Shown piece by piece: positions 48,531 through 56,254 of a DNA stretch of 56,254 bases. The DNA lies in NCBI RefSeq assembly GCF_028281305.1, contig NZ_JANQKD010000100.1, positions 1 through 56,254 of the forward strand. Direction: 5' to 3'. Source of the stretch: Pelagibius sp. Lineage in GTDB: Bacteria; Pseudomonadota; Alphaproteobacteria; Kiloniellales; Kiloniellaceae. Made by a program: the position numbers and the translations under genes. The notes beneath the pieces are model-generated. The model searched no databases, was not told the origin of the DNA, and was given only the letters and a program-made list of their open reading frames with translations. Position 1 is the stretch's first letter. Each line of letters opens with the position of its first letter.

Positions 48531-48680
48531 CGGGGCAGAGGCTCGGGAAGCTTAGGCTTTCCGCCGGTCACAGCCTGGATTCAGCCCATTGCTTGACGCA
48601 TTCGCCGTGCCCCTTCACAATTGGTCCCAAGAAAAGACCAAAAGGTCGCCCGGCCATCAACGTGCAGGCGGGAGGAATAC

Positions 48681-49127
48681 ATGCAGCGCAAGGTTGTTCC
48701 TGATATCGTCAACAAGCAGCGCATCGAAGTGCTGCCGGCAAGCACCACAGTCCGTGACGCGACGCGCAAGATGACCGAACGGCATATCGGCGCAGTTCTG
48801 GTGGGCACGGCGGAGCAGCTGGAAGGTATTTTCACGGAGCGCGACGTGCTGACCCGTGTGGTGGCGCAGGGCCTGAACCCGGAAAGCACCCGGCTGGAGT
48901 CGGTCATGACGCCGACCCCGGATACGGTCGGCCCCGACGACATCGCGCTCCACGTTCTCGAGCGGATGCGTGCTTCTGGCTATCGCCACCTTCCGGTCGT
49001 CGACGCCGGCAAGGTGATCGGCATCGTTTCGATCCGCGATCTCTACGCCGCCGTAAAGCGCGAACTGGAGGAAGACCTTCAGCAGCGCGAAGCCTTTATC
49101 TTCGATACCGGCTACGGCACCGGCTGA
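48681..49127 (+). CDS. CBS-domain pair protein
   Basis: Cytosolic protein of 148 residues made of two CBS motifs (about 8-65, ERHIGAVLVG...IFTERDV; about 75-130, SGYRHLPVVDAGKVIGIVSIRDL). Such stand-alone pairs bind adenosine nucleotides and act as regulators; the partner is unknown. The ATG at 48681 follows GGGAGGAA six bases upstream, so an upstream in-frame extension is rejected. A 17-bp tandem repeat lies right after the stop. Confidence 0.88.
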   Translation: MQRKVVPDIVNKQRIEVLPASTTVRDATRKMTERHIGAVLVGTAEQLEGIFTERDVLTRVVAQGLNPESTRLESVMTPTPDTVGPDDIALHVLERMRASGYRHLPVVDAGKVIGIVSIRDLYAAVKRELEEDLQQREAFIFDTGYGTG

Positions 49128-49136
49128 CGCCCTTCT

Positions 49137-49185
49137 CACTCGAAGCCCGGCCTCACTCGAAGCCCGGCCTCACTCGAAGACCGGC
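49137..49185. repeat. 17-bp tandem repeat after CBS gene
   Basis: Almost three copies of cactcgaagcccggcct starting 10 bases after the stop codon. The 17-bp period lies wholly in noncoding DNA. Confidence 0.9.
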
Positions 49186-49203
49186 AGGAAGACGGCGAGA
49201 CGC

Positions 49204-49239
49204 AAGGCCGGCGCCCGGGGAACCCCGGCGCCGGCCTTT
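49204..49239. terminator. Bidirectional terminator between CBS gene and creD
   Basis: Long GC stem AAGGCCGGCGCC(C)GGGG / CCCCGGCGCCGGCCTT with one bulged base and AA loop, between converging genes. Short T-run on the plus strand. Confidence 0.75.
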
Positions 49240-49272
49240 GAGTTCGGCAGCCACCCTAGGGTCGCAGGACGG

Positions 49273-50733
49273 TTAGCTTGCGCCGGCGGCGTCTTCGGCC
49301 CTGCGGGTCTCCTCCCCCTCCGAGGCTGTCTGCGCCATACGCTGGCCAAGGGCGTACCAATCGAAGTTGCGGGTCACGTACATGGCCGCTGCCAGCAGCA
49401 CCAGCAGCAGCACGCTGCCCATCAGAAGCGCGTGGTCCTCTGACTGCAGGGTGATGAAGAGGTAGCCGTAGATGCCGGCCAGGAGCCCACCCAGCAGCAG
49501 GCCCCGGCCGCGGCTGGTCGTGATCTTTGCGGCATAGAGCGTCACCAGGGCGACACAGGCCAGGGCGGCAAGGCCGTAGGCCGCGGCAAAGCCGACGACT
49601 TCGGCCAGGGAGAGTTGCAGCAGGAAGAACAGAGTGAGCGCCGCCCCGACCATAAGATACTGCACGGCATGGAGGCGTCGCCGCCCCAGCGCTTCGAAGG
49701 TGAAGAGGGTGCCGAAGGTCACGACGACGAAGAGCAGCCCGTATTTCACGGAGCGCTCGCTCTTCAAGTAGAAATCGACCGGGTTCACCAGACGCGTCTC
49801 GACCCCGCCGGAGGTGATCTGCCGCAACAGTGCCGCCGTCCCGCCATTGTCGTCCCGCAGAACCTGGGGCAGGCCGCGGGCAAGGTGAGAGACCTGCCAG
49901 GTGGCGGAAAATCCCGCAGCCTCGACTGTGCTGGCGGTCGGCAGGTTCACGCCGGCAAAGCTGGGATGGGGCCAGTCGCCCGACAGCGCGATCTCGCTGG
50001 CGCGTCCCAAGGGAACGAAGCGCAATGCCCCGCTGCCCTTCAGGTCCACCTGGAGAGAGAAATCGAGGGGCCCGGCACCGGCCGAGAGTTTCGGCAGCGG
50101 CGCCTCGATCCAGGAAAGCCCGCTGTCGCTGGCGCCAAGCAAAGGCTCGCTGCGGACGTCGAAGGGCAGGCGCTGGTCCCCCCACTGCAGTTGCGGCGCA
50201 TTGGCACTACCGCGGAGATCGGCGACGTGGACGAGAAGCCGCGCCTGGTCCCACAGCAGGCGTGCATCCTGCTTCACCGGCAGCGCCGCAGCGGCGGGAA
50301 GGCGAAACGCGCCCGTCGTTTCGGATGCCGCGCTGTAAAGCAGAGCTTCGTAGATGCCGCGCTTGCGCGTCTGGCTGGCAAGGGTCGCGGAGACGCTTTG
50401 CTCCTCCGGCAGAATGTAGAGATGGCGGCGGTGCCATTTCTGCTCTTTCACATAGACCGGCTGCGCCGCGGTCCAGCCGGGCGCGCGCACCTTGACGGTC
50501 TGCGGCTCTTCGATTGGCAGAACCAGGACAGGGCCTGCGATGGTCTGCGCCCGCCCCCAGCTCTCGCCCAGTTCCCGTTCCACGGCGCGGCTCAGATAGG
50601 CCCGCTCCTGGATCACCGACCAGACGTATTCCAGCGGCACTGTCATGACCAGCACCAGAAGCCCCAGCAGGGCGATCTTTAAGAGGGCGGCATTGCGGGC
50701 AAAAAAGCCGGGCAGGATCTTGTCCTTTTCCAT
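49273..50733 (-). CDS. creD: Inner membrane protein CreD
   Basis: A 486-residue protein with an N-terminal membrane helix, a large periplasmic domain (about 45-310) and a C-terminal block of five to six helices ending with EDHALLMGSVLLLVLLAAAM, the CreD hallmark. The start ATG follows GGGGGA. In E. coli creD belongs to the CreBC regulon and affects envelope integrity and beta-lactam response. No creB or creC is nearby, so its regulation here is unknown. Confidence 0.92.
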   Translation of the reverse strand: MEKDKILPGFFARNAALLKIALLGLLVLVMTVPLEYVWSVIQERAYLSRAVERELGESWGRAQTIAGPVLVLPIEEPQTVKVRAPGWTAAQPVYVKEQKWHRRHLYILPEEQSVSATLASQTRKRGIYEALLYSAASETTGAFRLPAAAALPVKQDARLLWDQARLLVHVADLRGSANAPQLQWGDQRLPFDVRSEPLLGASDSGLSWIEAPLPKLSAGAGPLDFSLQVDLKGSGALRFVPLGRASEIALSGDWPHPSFAGVNLPTASTVEAAGFSATWQVSHLARGLPQVLRDDNGGTAALLRQITSGGVETRLVNPVDFYLKSERSVKYGLLFVVVTFGTLFTFEALGRRRLHAVQYLMVGAALTLFFLLQLSLAEVVGFAAAYGLAALACVALVTLYAAKITTSRGRGLLLGGLLAGIYGYLFITLQSEDHALLMGSVLLLVLLAAAMYVTRNFDWYALGQRMAQTASEGEETRRAEDAAGAS

Positions 50734-50984
50734 CGTCGGTCCCCCGAGTTCGAATCACAGTTCACGGACGGGGCTGGCGGCGAGGCGCCCGTCTGCGCCG
50801 AATGCCGTTGTGACGGCGGTTTAAGGCGTCATGCGGGCGCGTCGGGTTCGCTTCCAAGGCGAAATTGCGGCGATCCTGGCCGATTCTCGGGAGAGGTTCA
50901 CGGGCAGGCCGGCTCGGTTGACGCGCCGGGTTCCGCATCTATAGTCACGGATCCTGTTGGAAACAGCCGTCGCGGAAGACCGCC

Positions 50985-51638
50985 ATGCCCCTCAGCCCGC
51001 CCCCGGTGGAACGGACCAAGCTGCACAATCGTACCTACGATTTTCAGGGCTATCAGCGCAGCGACGGGCTATGGGACATCGAAGGGCGCATCGTCGATAC
51101 CAAAACCTACGCCTTCGATAACGACTACCGCGGCGAGATCCGTCCGGGCGAAGCGCTGCACGACATGTCGATCCGGCTGACCATCGACGAGGACTTCGTG
51201 GTTCACGATATCGAAGCGGTCACCGACGACAGCCCCTTTGCGGTCTGCACCGCCGTTGCGCCGAACTTCAAACGCGTCATCGGCTGCCAGATCAAGGCCG
51301 GCTGGCGCCAGCAGGTGCGCAAGCAGATCGGCGCCGCCGATGGCTGCACCCATCTGATCGAAATGCTGGGCGCCATGGCCACCGTCGCCTTTCAGACGCT
51401 CTATCCGGTGCGCGCCCGGCGGGCCAATGCGCGCAAGCCAGGCGAGAAGCCGGGTCTGATCGACACCTGCTACGCCTTTCGCAGCGATGGCGACATCGTC
51501 AGGAAGTCCTGGCCGGCGTTCTACACCGGCCCCGATGCGCCCGCGGTCCGGTCCTCAGAAAGCGGCCAGCGGGTCGACGCCAATGACGGCTTCGTGGACA
51601 TGAAGGAAGACCCCGTAAAGCAGGAGCCCGGCGCATAG
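50985..51638 (+). CDS. DUF2889 domain protein
   Basis: A 217-residue cytosolic protein with the DUF2889 pattern: HNRTYDFQGYQRSDGLWDIEGRIVDTK split near residue 30, a DMSIRLTIDEDF segment, CTHLIEMLG and IDTCYAFRSDGDIVRKSWP. The function is unknown. The last 84 bases overlap the converging nnrU-like gene; the tail after WPAFYTG is unconserved and may be extra. Confidence 0.85.
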   Translation: MPLSPPPVERTKLHNRTYDFQGYQRSDGLWDIEGRIVDTKTYAFDNDYRGEIRPGEALHDMSIRLTIDEDFVVHDIEAVTDDSPFAVCTAVAPNFKRVIGCQIKAGWRQQVRKQIGAADGCTHLIEMLGAMATVAFQTLYPVRARRANARKPGEKPGLIDTCYAFRSDGDIVRKSWPAFYTGPDAPAVRSSESGQRVDANDGFVDMKEDPVKQEPGA

Positions 51639-52226
51639 CTCCAGGCCCGTGCGCAGGCTCGCTGCCCGCCGCAGGCGGGCAGCGAGACCGCCGCCGGTCA
51701 CCGCCATGGCCGCTTCGAGATCCTCAGCGGAGAGGCGCTGACGGGCGCGTTTCTCCAGCCGCCCCATCCCCATCAGACTGAAGACGGCCAGCGCCCCGAA
51801 GAGCACCACCGAGACCACATCGCCGTTGGCCACCAGGTGCCCCGCCGCCCAGAAGAAGAACGCCCAGAGGATCGGATGGCGGGTCAGCGCCAGCAGGCCC
51901 GGGCTTTGCCGATCGGTCATGCCGCCACGGAAGGACACCGACAGCGGATTGGGCCGCAGGACCGCGCCGGCGAACAGCAGCGAAGCGGGGATCATCGCCA
52001 GGAAGGTGACGCGGGCCGCCGCCGCGCCGGGCGGCCAGAGCTCGATGTAAGGCGCCTTGCCGGCCGCGACGATGACCCAGGCAATGGTGGCCAGGGACAC
52101 CAGAGAGTAGGCCGCAACATAGAGCCGGCGCCCGATCCGTTCGATCAGGACGCCGCGCAGTCCCGTCGCCGCCGGCAACACGTGGGCACCGAGGAACACC
52201 AGGATGGCTAGCGCGAATTCAATCAT
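51555..52226 (-). CDS. nnrU: NnrU family membrane protein
   Basis: Integral membrane protein of 223 residues with about six helices. It is related to NnrU and the isoprenoid methyltransferase-like ICMT fold (LTRHPILWAFFFWAAGHLVANGD). NnrU is linked to nitric-oxide/nitrite metabolism in rhizobia and Rhodobacter. ATG at 52226 was chosen since MIEFALAILVFLGAHVLPA matches the family start. It is divergent from nnrS, which supports the name; no denitrification enzymes are near. Its 3' end overlaps DUF2889 by 84 bases on the opposite strand. Confidence 0.88.
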   Translation of the reverse strand: MIEFALAILVFLGAHVLPAATGLRGVLIERIGRRLYVAAYSLVSLATIAWVIVAAGKAPYIELWPPGAAAARVTFLAMIPASLLFAGAVLRPNPLSVSFRGGMTDRQSPGLLALTRHPILWAFFFWAAGHLVANGDVVSVVLFGALAVFSLMGMGRLEKRARQRLSAEDLEAAMAVTGGGLAARLRRAASLRTGLELCAGLLLYGVFLHVHEAVIGVDPLAAF

Positions 52227-52344
52227 GAGCACTCGGTCTTCGATGCTGTTTTGCGGCTCCCCGACGGCTGCGGCGCGCCAGCATGAGCCATGCGGCAATC
52301 CGGCCGATTGACTTTGCAATGGCCGCTGCCGACCATCAGCAATC

Positions 52345-53565
52345 ATGACCGCAGCACTATCAAAGCCGAACGGAGACGGCAAACCGCAGAGCCTGCGGAA
52401 GGCAGCGACATCGCGTCGCGCCCGAAATGATCAGTCCGGCGTCTTTTTGTTTTCCCAGGGCTTCCGGCCGTTCTTCCTGGCCGCCGCCCTGCTGGCCGTG
52501 TCGGCGCTGCCGCTGTGGATGCTGCAGTTCACCGGCGCCCTCAGCCTGCCCGGCGTTCCCGACCCGCTGGCCTGGCACAGCCACGAGATGCTGTTCGGCT
52601 ATCTGGGGGCCGCCCTGGCCGGCTTTCTGCTGACCGCCGTGCCGAACTGGACCGGACGCCTGCCGATTGCCGGCGGCCCGCTGATGGCCCTGTTCGGCCT
52701 CTGGCTGGCCGGGCGGCTGGCCATGCTGATGGATGCCGAGGGTCCGATCGGCACTGCCGTGGCCCTCACTTTCCTGCCGGTGCTGGCCGCGGTGGTCTGG
52801 CGCGAGGTGGCGGCCGCCGGCAACCGCCGCAACCTGCCGGTCTGCCTGCTGGTGACGATCCTGGCCGTCGCACAGATCCTCTTTCTCCTGGGCCCGGCGG
52901 AGGTCGGTCTGCGGCTCGGCTTCGCCACGGCGGCCATGATGATCCTGCTCATCGGCGGGCGCATCATCCCCAGCTTCACCACCAACTGGCTGAAGAAGCG
53001 CGGGGCCGCCGCCCTGCCGGCGCCTTTCGGGCGCGGCGACACGGTGGTACTGGCGCTGAGCCTGGCAGCCCTTGCCGTGTGGGTAGCCTTGCCGGAGGGG
53101 TCGGCGGCGGCAGGGCTGCTCGGAGTAGCGGCCGCGGCCAACCTCTGGCGCCTGTCTCGCTGGCGCGGCACCGCAACGATGGCGGAACCGCTGCTGCTGG
53201 TGCTGCATCTGGCCTATGTCTGGCTGCCGCTGGGTTTTGCGCTGCTTGCGCTCTCCACCGTGATGCCGGCGCTGGTTGTGCCGCAGCAGGCCCTTCATGC
53301 CCTGAGTGCCGGCGGCATCGGGCTCATGACCCTGGCCGTGATGACCCGCGCCAGCCTGGGCCACTCCGGCCGGGCACTGACCGCCGACCGCGCCACCACG
53401 CTGGCCTTCGGGCTGGTTTTTCTCTCCGCTGGCGCGCGCGTGGCCGCGGACTGGACAGACGACCCCATGCTCCTGCTGCATCTCGCCGCCGCGGCCTGGA
53501 CGGGCGGGTTCCTGCTGTTCCTGCTGCGCTTCGTGCCGATCCTGGCGAAAAGACGGGAGCCCTAG
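52345..53565 (+). CDS. nnrS: NnrS family haem/copper membrane protein
   Basis: Polytopic membrane protein of 406 residues with about twelve helices. The NnrS motifs FRPFFLAAALLA and LAWHSHEMLFGYLGAALAGF, the histidines being candidate metal ligands, are intact. NnrS relieves nitric-oxide stress in bacteria studied. About 30 N-terminal hydrophilic residues precede the first helix. The stop overlaps the converging bolA stop by 4 bases. Confidence 0.92.
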   Translation: MTAALSKPNGDGKPQSLRKAATSRRARNDQSGVFLFSQGFRPFFLAAALLAVSALPLWMLQFTGALSLPGVPDPLAWHSHEMLFGYLGAALAGFLLTAVPNWTGRLPIAGGPLMALFGLWLAGRLAMLMDAEGPIGTAVALTFLPVLAAVVWREVAAAGNRRNLPVCLLVTILAVAQILFLLGPAEVGLRLGFATAAMMILLIGGRIIPSFTTNWLKKRGAAALPAPFGRGDTVVLALSLAALAVWVALPEGSAAAGLLGVAAAANLWRLSRWRGTATMAEPLLLVLHLAYVWLPLGFALLALSTVMPALVVPQQALHALSAGGIGLMTLAVMTRASLGHSGRALTADRATTLAFGLVFLSAGARVAADWTDDPMLLLHLAAAAWTGGFLLFLLRFVPILAKRREP

Positions 53566-53864
53566 CCGTCCCCCCGCCGGCGGCCCGGGTTCGCCGCGTC
53601 CTCCGCCGGCGTCAGGGTCTTCAGTTGCAGGGCATGGAGGCCGGCATCGATTTCCGCCTGGAGGATCTCGTAGACCCTGCGCTGCCGTGCGACCCGGCTC
53701 AGCCCTGCGAAGCTTTCGGAGACCACCTCGACGCGGAAGTGGGTCTCACCCCCCTCGCGGTAGCCGGCATGACCCTTGTGCTTCTCCGAATCATCAACGA
53801 TCCTCAGGCGTTGCGGTTCCAGAGCCGCCGTCAGTTTCCGCTCGATAGTCTCTGCAACAGCCAA
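53562..53864 (-). CDS. BolA family protein
   Basis: A 100-residue protein with the BolA fold: IERKLTAAL, then the conserved ESEKHxGH-like DDSEKHKGHAGYREGGETHF, VVSESFAGLSRVARQRRVY and ALQLKTLTP. BolA partners with monothiol glutaredoxins in iron-sulfur handling. The start is TTG at 53864, supported by a strong AAGGAG seven bases upstream. That site overlaps an inverted repeat (53874-53900). The grouping with a J-domain gene and cobS is typical in alphaproteobacteria, except that an EamA gene has intervened here. Confidence 0.92.
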   Translation of the reverse strand: MAVAETIERKLTAALEPQRLRIVDDSEKHKGHAGYREGGETHFRVEVVSESFAGLSRVARQRRVYEILQAEIDAGLHALQLKTLTPAEDAANPGRRRGDG

Positions 53865-53873
53865 GGGCCCGCT

Positions 53874-53900
53874 CCTTCAGGTGATGTGACGTCCTGAAGG
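53874..53900. promoter_or_regulatory. Inverted repeat covering the bolA ribosome binding site
   Basis: CCTTCAGG (53874-53881) and CCTGAAGG (53893-53900) are perfect 8-bp arms around 11 bases. On the bolA mRNA the downstream arm contains AAGG of the AAGGAG ribosome binding site, so folding would hide it. It may equally be a DNA operator shared with the divergent EamA gene. Confidence 0.5.
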
Positions 53901-53951
53901 TGTGATCGCGCCCGCTCCCAGTCAACCTGCGTTTCCGGTCAACCTGGCGCC

Positions 53952-54887
53952 ATGTCCGACAGCCCGCCCAATTCTGCTCCCCTCAGCCCCAACGCCGCCC
54001 GCCTGCTGCTGCTGGCCCTCGTGGTGCTCTGGGGCGCCAACTGGCCGATCATCAAGGTCGGGCTGGAGTTCATGCCGCCGCTGTGGTTCGCCGCGGCCCG
54101 CATGATCCTGGGCGTGCTCTGCTTCGTCGTCCTGCTGGCGGCGCTCGGGCGGCTCTCCCTGCCGACGCGCCGGGACCTGCCCGTGGTGTTGTCCATCGGC
54201 GTGGTGCAGATGATCGGCTTCGTCGCCCTCATCAACTTCGGCCTGCTCTACGTCGATGCCGGGCGCTCGGCCATCCTGGCCTACACCACGCCGCTCTGGG
54301 TCACCCCGGCCGCGGTCTGGCTGCTGGGAGAGGTGCTGAACGGCCGCAAGGCCTTCGGCCTGGCGCTTGGGCTCGGCGGCGTCGCGGTTCTGTTCAATCC
54401 TCTGGGCTTCGACTGGGGCGACCGCCAGGCGCTGATCGGCAATGCCTATCTGCTGGGCGCCGCGCTGGCCTGGTCGGTCGGCATCCTGCATGTGCGCGCC
54501 CACGACTGGGAGTCCTCGCCCCTGCAACTCGCCCCCTGGCAGATGCTGCTCGCCGTCCCGCCCCTGACGATCCTCTCCTGGCTGCGGGAGGACTGGAGCA
54601 CGGTCGCCTGGACGCCGGAGATGCTGGGCGCGCTCATCTATAACGGTCCCATCGCAACGGCCTTTTGTTTCTGGGCCTCGGTCGCCGTGACCAGGGCCCT
54701 GCCGGCGATTACCACTTCGCTGTCCTTCCTGGCCGTGCCGGTGGTCGGCGTGCTGTCTTCGGCCCTCGTCCTGGGCGAGGCCATGACCGCAACGCTGATC
54801 GGTGGGCTCGCCCTCATCGTCGGCGGCATGGCCCTGGTCAACCTGCCGGAGCGCTCCGAAACGGCCGCAACGCAAGGCAACCGCTAA
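53952..54887 (+). CDS. EamA/DMT family transporter
   Basis: Inner-membrane exporter-type protein of 311 residues with ten helices in two EamA repeats (LALVVLWGANWPIIKVGLEFMPPLW near the start; second repeat from about 155). The substrate is unknown; amino acids or metabolites are typical. It is divergent from bolA over 87 bases and precedes the J-domain gene. Confidence 0.92.
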   Translation: MSDSPPNSAPLSPNAARLLLLALVVLWGANWPIIKVGLEFMPPLWFAAARMILGVLCFVVLLAALGRLSLPTRRDLPVVLSIGVVQMIGFVALINFGLLYVDAGRSAILAYTTPLWVTPAAVWLLGEVLNGRKAFGLALGLGGVAVLFNPLGFDWGDRQALIGNAYLLGAALAWSVGILHVRAHDWESSPLQLAPWQMLLAVPPLTILSWLREDWSTVAWTPEMLGALIYNGPIATAFCFWASVAVTRALPAITTSLSFLAVPVVGVLSSALVLGEAMTATLIGGLALIVGGMALVNLPERSETAATQGNR

Positions 54888-54943
54888 CTCGGCAACCCTG
54901 CCTTGCCTTGCGCCGCGATGACGCCATCTTCATACTCCGCGTG

Positions 54944-55513
54944 ATGATCCAACCGGGCAAAAACAGCACTTTCGAGCAGCAAGACCGCAGCGACAGCGGG
55001 CAGCGCCGCTGCGATTTCCCGGGCTGCGAGGCCGAGGGCCTGTACCGAGCCCCGCGCTCGCGCGAGTCCCTCAACAGCTACTATTGGTTCTGCCTGGAAC
55101 ACGTGCGCGAATACAATCAGGCCTGGGACTACTTCAAGGATTTGAGCGAGGAGTCGATCGAGGCGATCCGCCGCCGCGATGCCGTATGGCAGCGTCCGTC
55201 CTGGCCGTTCTCCGGGCGGGAAAAACAGCGCAACGGCACGGCTGCCGGCCAGTTCCGCGACGACTTCGGGTTTTTCGCCGAGGAAGCCGCCGAGACCGCA
55301 GCCCGAAGCAGCCGCTTTCCGCCCAACAGCAAGCCGGCCAGGGCGCTGGCGGCGCTCAACCTGGGGCCCAATGCCACCCTGGAGGAGGTCAAGGCCCGCT
55401 ACAAGGCACTGGCCAAGGAGCTACATCCGGACCGCAACGGCGGCGACAGCGCAGCGGAAGAACGGCTAAAAATCATAAACTTGGCGTATTCGGACTTGAA
55501 GGCCGCCTTCTAG
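54944..55513 (+). CDS. J-domain protein (DnaJ-like)
   Basis: A 189-residue protein with two parts: an N-terminal conserved region with CDFPGCEAEGLYRAPRSR and the WFCLEHVREYNQAWDYF signature found in alphaproteobacterial J proteins, and a C-terminal J domain (about 135-189) with the HPD tripeptide in LAKELHPDRNGGD. It would stimulate DnaK ATPase; the client is unknown. ATG at 54944 was chosen over a longer frame that runs into the EamA gene. The position between bolA and cobS is conserved. Confidence 0.9.
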   Translation: MIQPGKNSTFEQQDRSDSGQRRCDFPGCEAEGLYRAPRSRESLNSYYWFCLEHVREYNQAWDYFKDLSEESIEAIRRRDAVWQRPSWPFSGREKQRNGTAAGQFRDDFGFFAEEAAETAARSSRFPPNSKPARALAALNLGPNATLEEVKARYKALAKELHPDRNGGDSAAEERLKIINLAYSDLKAAF

Positions 55514-55588
55514 TGATGTTCAACAGAAGGGGCGCAGGTCCGACCCCCCACCCTTGCTTTCATGACTGAACGACGGAATTCCTAATTC

Positions 55589-56254
55589 ATGGCGACTGCA
55601 GACCCCACGGCCCTGGGCGGCGAGATGCCGGAGCAGGGCCCGGATATCGAAGTCTCGGTGCGGCAGACCTTCGGCATCGACAGCGATATCCAGGTACCGG
55701 CTTACAGCCAGGCCAGCGACTACGTGCCCGACGTCGACGAGTCCTACCGTTTCGACCACGACACCACGATGGCGATCCTGGCCGGCTTTGCCCACAACCG
55801 CCGTGTCATGATCCAGGGCTATCACGGCACCGGCAAGTCGACCCATATCGAGCAGGTCTCCGCGCGCCTCAACTGGCCCTGCATCCGCATCAACCTGGAC
55901 AGTCACATCAGCCGCATCGACCTCGTTGGCAAGGACGCCATCGTGCTGAAGGACGGCAAGCAGGTGACCGAGTTCCGCGAGGGTCTGCTGCCCTGGGCGC
56001 TGCAGCGCCCGACGGCGCTGGTCTTCGACGAATACGACGCCGGGCGCCCGGACGTGATGTTCGTCATCCAGCGCGTGCTGGAGGTGGAGGGCAAGCTGAC
56101 CCTGCTGGATCAGAACCGGGTCATCCGCCCGCATCCAGCCTTTCGCCTTTTCGCCACCACCAACACCATCGGCCTGGGCGACACCACCGGCCTCTACCAC
56201 GGCACCCAGCAGATCAACCAGGGCCAGATGGACCGCTGGAACATCGTCGCCACC
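55589..56254 (+). CDS. cobS: Aerobic cobaltochelatase subunit CobS (cut by window edge)
   Basis: AAA+ subunit that, with CobT and CobN, inserts cobalt into hydrogenobyrinic acid diamide in aerobic cobalamin synthesis. 222 residues are present: DIEVSVRQTFGIDSDIQVPAYS near the start, Walker A GYHGTGKS at 77-84 and Walker B LVFDEYDAGRPDVMF. The ATG at 55589 follows ACGGAA at a long distance. The rest, and probably cobT, lie beyond the window. Confidence 0.96.
   Translation, partial: MATADPTALGGEMPEQGPDIEVSVRQTFGIDSDIQVPAYSQASDYVPDVDESYRFDHDTTMAILAGFAHNRRVMIQGYHGTGKSTHIEQVSARLNWPCIRINLDSHISRIDLVGKDAIVLKDGKQVTEFREGLLPWALQRPTALVFDEYDAGRPDVMFVIQRVLEVEGKLTLLDQNRVIRPHPAFRLFATTNTIGLGDTTGLYHGTQQINQGQMDRWNIVAT

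Noticed and set aside
50740..50760. gagttcgaatcac resembling a tRNA T-arm
   Set aside because: No acceptor stem, D-arm or anticodon arm can be built around it.
52300..52320. ttgactttgcaat upstream of nnrS considered as an FNR/NnrR box
   Set aside because: The half-site spacing does not fit TTGAT-N4-ATCAA.
54665..54943. Upstream extension of the J-domain gene
   Set aside because: It lies inside the EamA gene in another frame and is not conserved-looking.

Overview
The window is about 56 kb of GC-rich DNA (roughly two thirds G+C) from an alphaproteobacterium. Gene content and order point to Rhodospirillales in the broad sense: ubiG/lysC/ptsP next to prfA/prmC/DUF4167/clpB, a bolA / J-domain protein / cobS group, aroK-aroB beside a CorC-type protein, and secA beside parvulins and argJ. 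A BCCT betaine transporter suggests a habitat with salt or osmotic stress. The species cannot be fixed from sequence alone. Both edges cut genes: clpB at the left and cobS at the right.

Layout. 1-4.8 kb: start of clpB behind a heat-shock-type promoter, a BCCT transporter, a Usp-family protein sharing its terminator, and a MOSC protein. 4.9-17 kb: a long leftward run lysC, ptsP, rodZ-like, ispG, hisS, hemA, prfA, prmC, DUF4167, with 4-base stop/start overlaps at hemA/prfA and prfA/prmC. 17.3-22.9 kb: ubiG, DUF1178, two methyltransferases, grxC, comF, an RHH protein and mutT. 22.9-29.4 kb: argJ, two parvulins, and secA in the other direction. 29.4-30.2 kb: a low-GC single-gene insert encoding a TIGR02391-type protein, whose 3' end lies inside a REP-like palindrome. 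30.3-33.2 kb: an acyl-CoA dehydrogenase-fold enzyme with desulfinase-type active-site residues, an HpnL-like membrane protein and dgkA. 33.3-38.9 kb: a complete oppABCDF peptide importer. 39.3-42.7 kb: accA, a malyl-CoA lyase and xerD. 42.7-48.4 kb: two unnamed envelope genes, aroK, aroB and a CNNM/CBS protein. 48.7-53.6 kb: a CBS-pair protein, creD, DUF2889, nnrU and nnrS. 53.6-56.3 kb: bolA, an EamA exporter, a J-domain protein and cobS.

Most genes are housekeeping: translation (hisS, prfA, prmC), tetrapyrrole, isoprenoid, aromatic and lysine-family precursors, secretion and envelope folding (secA, parvulins, rodZ-like, creD), and peptide import.

The most unusual feature is not a gene. At least 16 separate short tandem repeats with units of 12-18 bp are scattered over the window, almost all at the first or last codons of genes or just outside them. 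Other points of interest are the TIGR02391 insert next to a REP element, the non-dehydrogenase active site of the acyl-CoA dehydrogenase homologue, a Fur-like palindrome paired with an orphan terminator, an inverted repeat at the promoter of the RHH gene, and an inverted repeat that can hide the bolA ribosome binding site. No phage, insertion sequence, CRISPR array, rRNA or tRNA was found.
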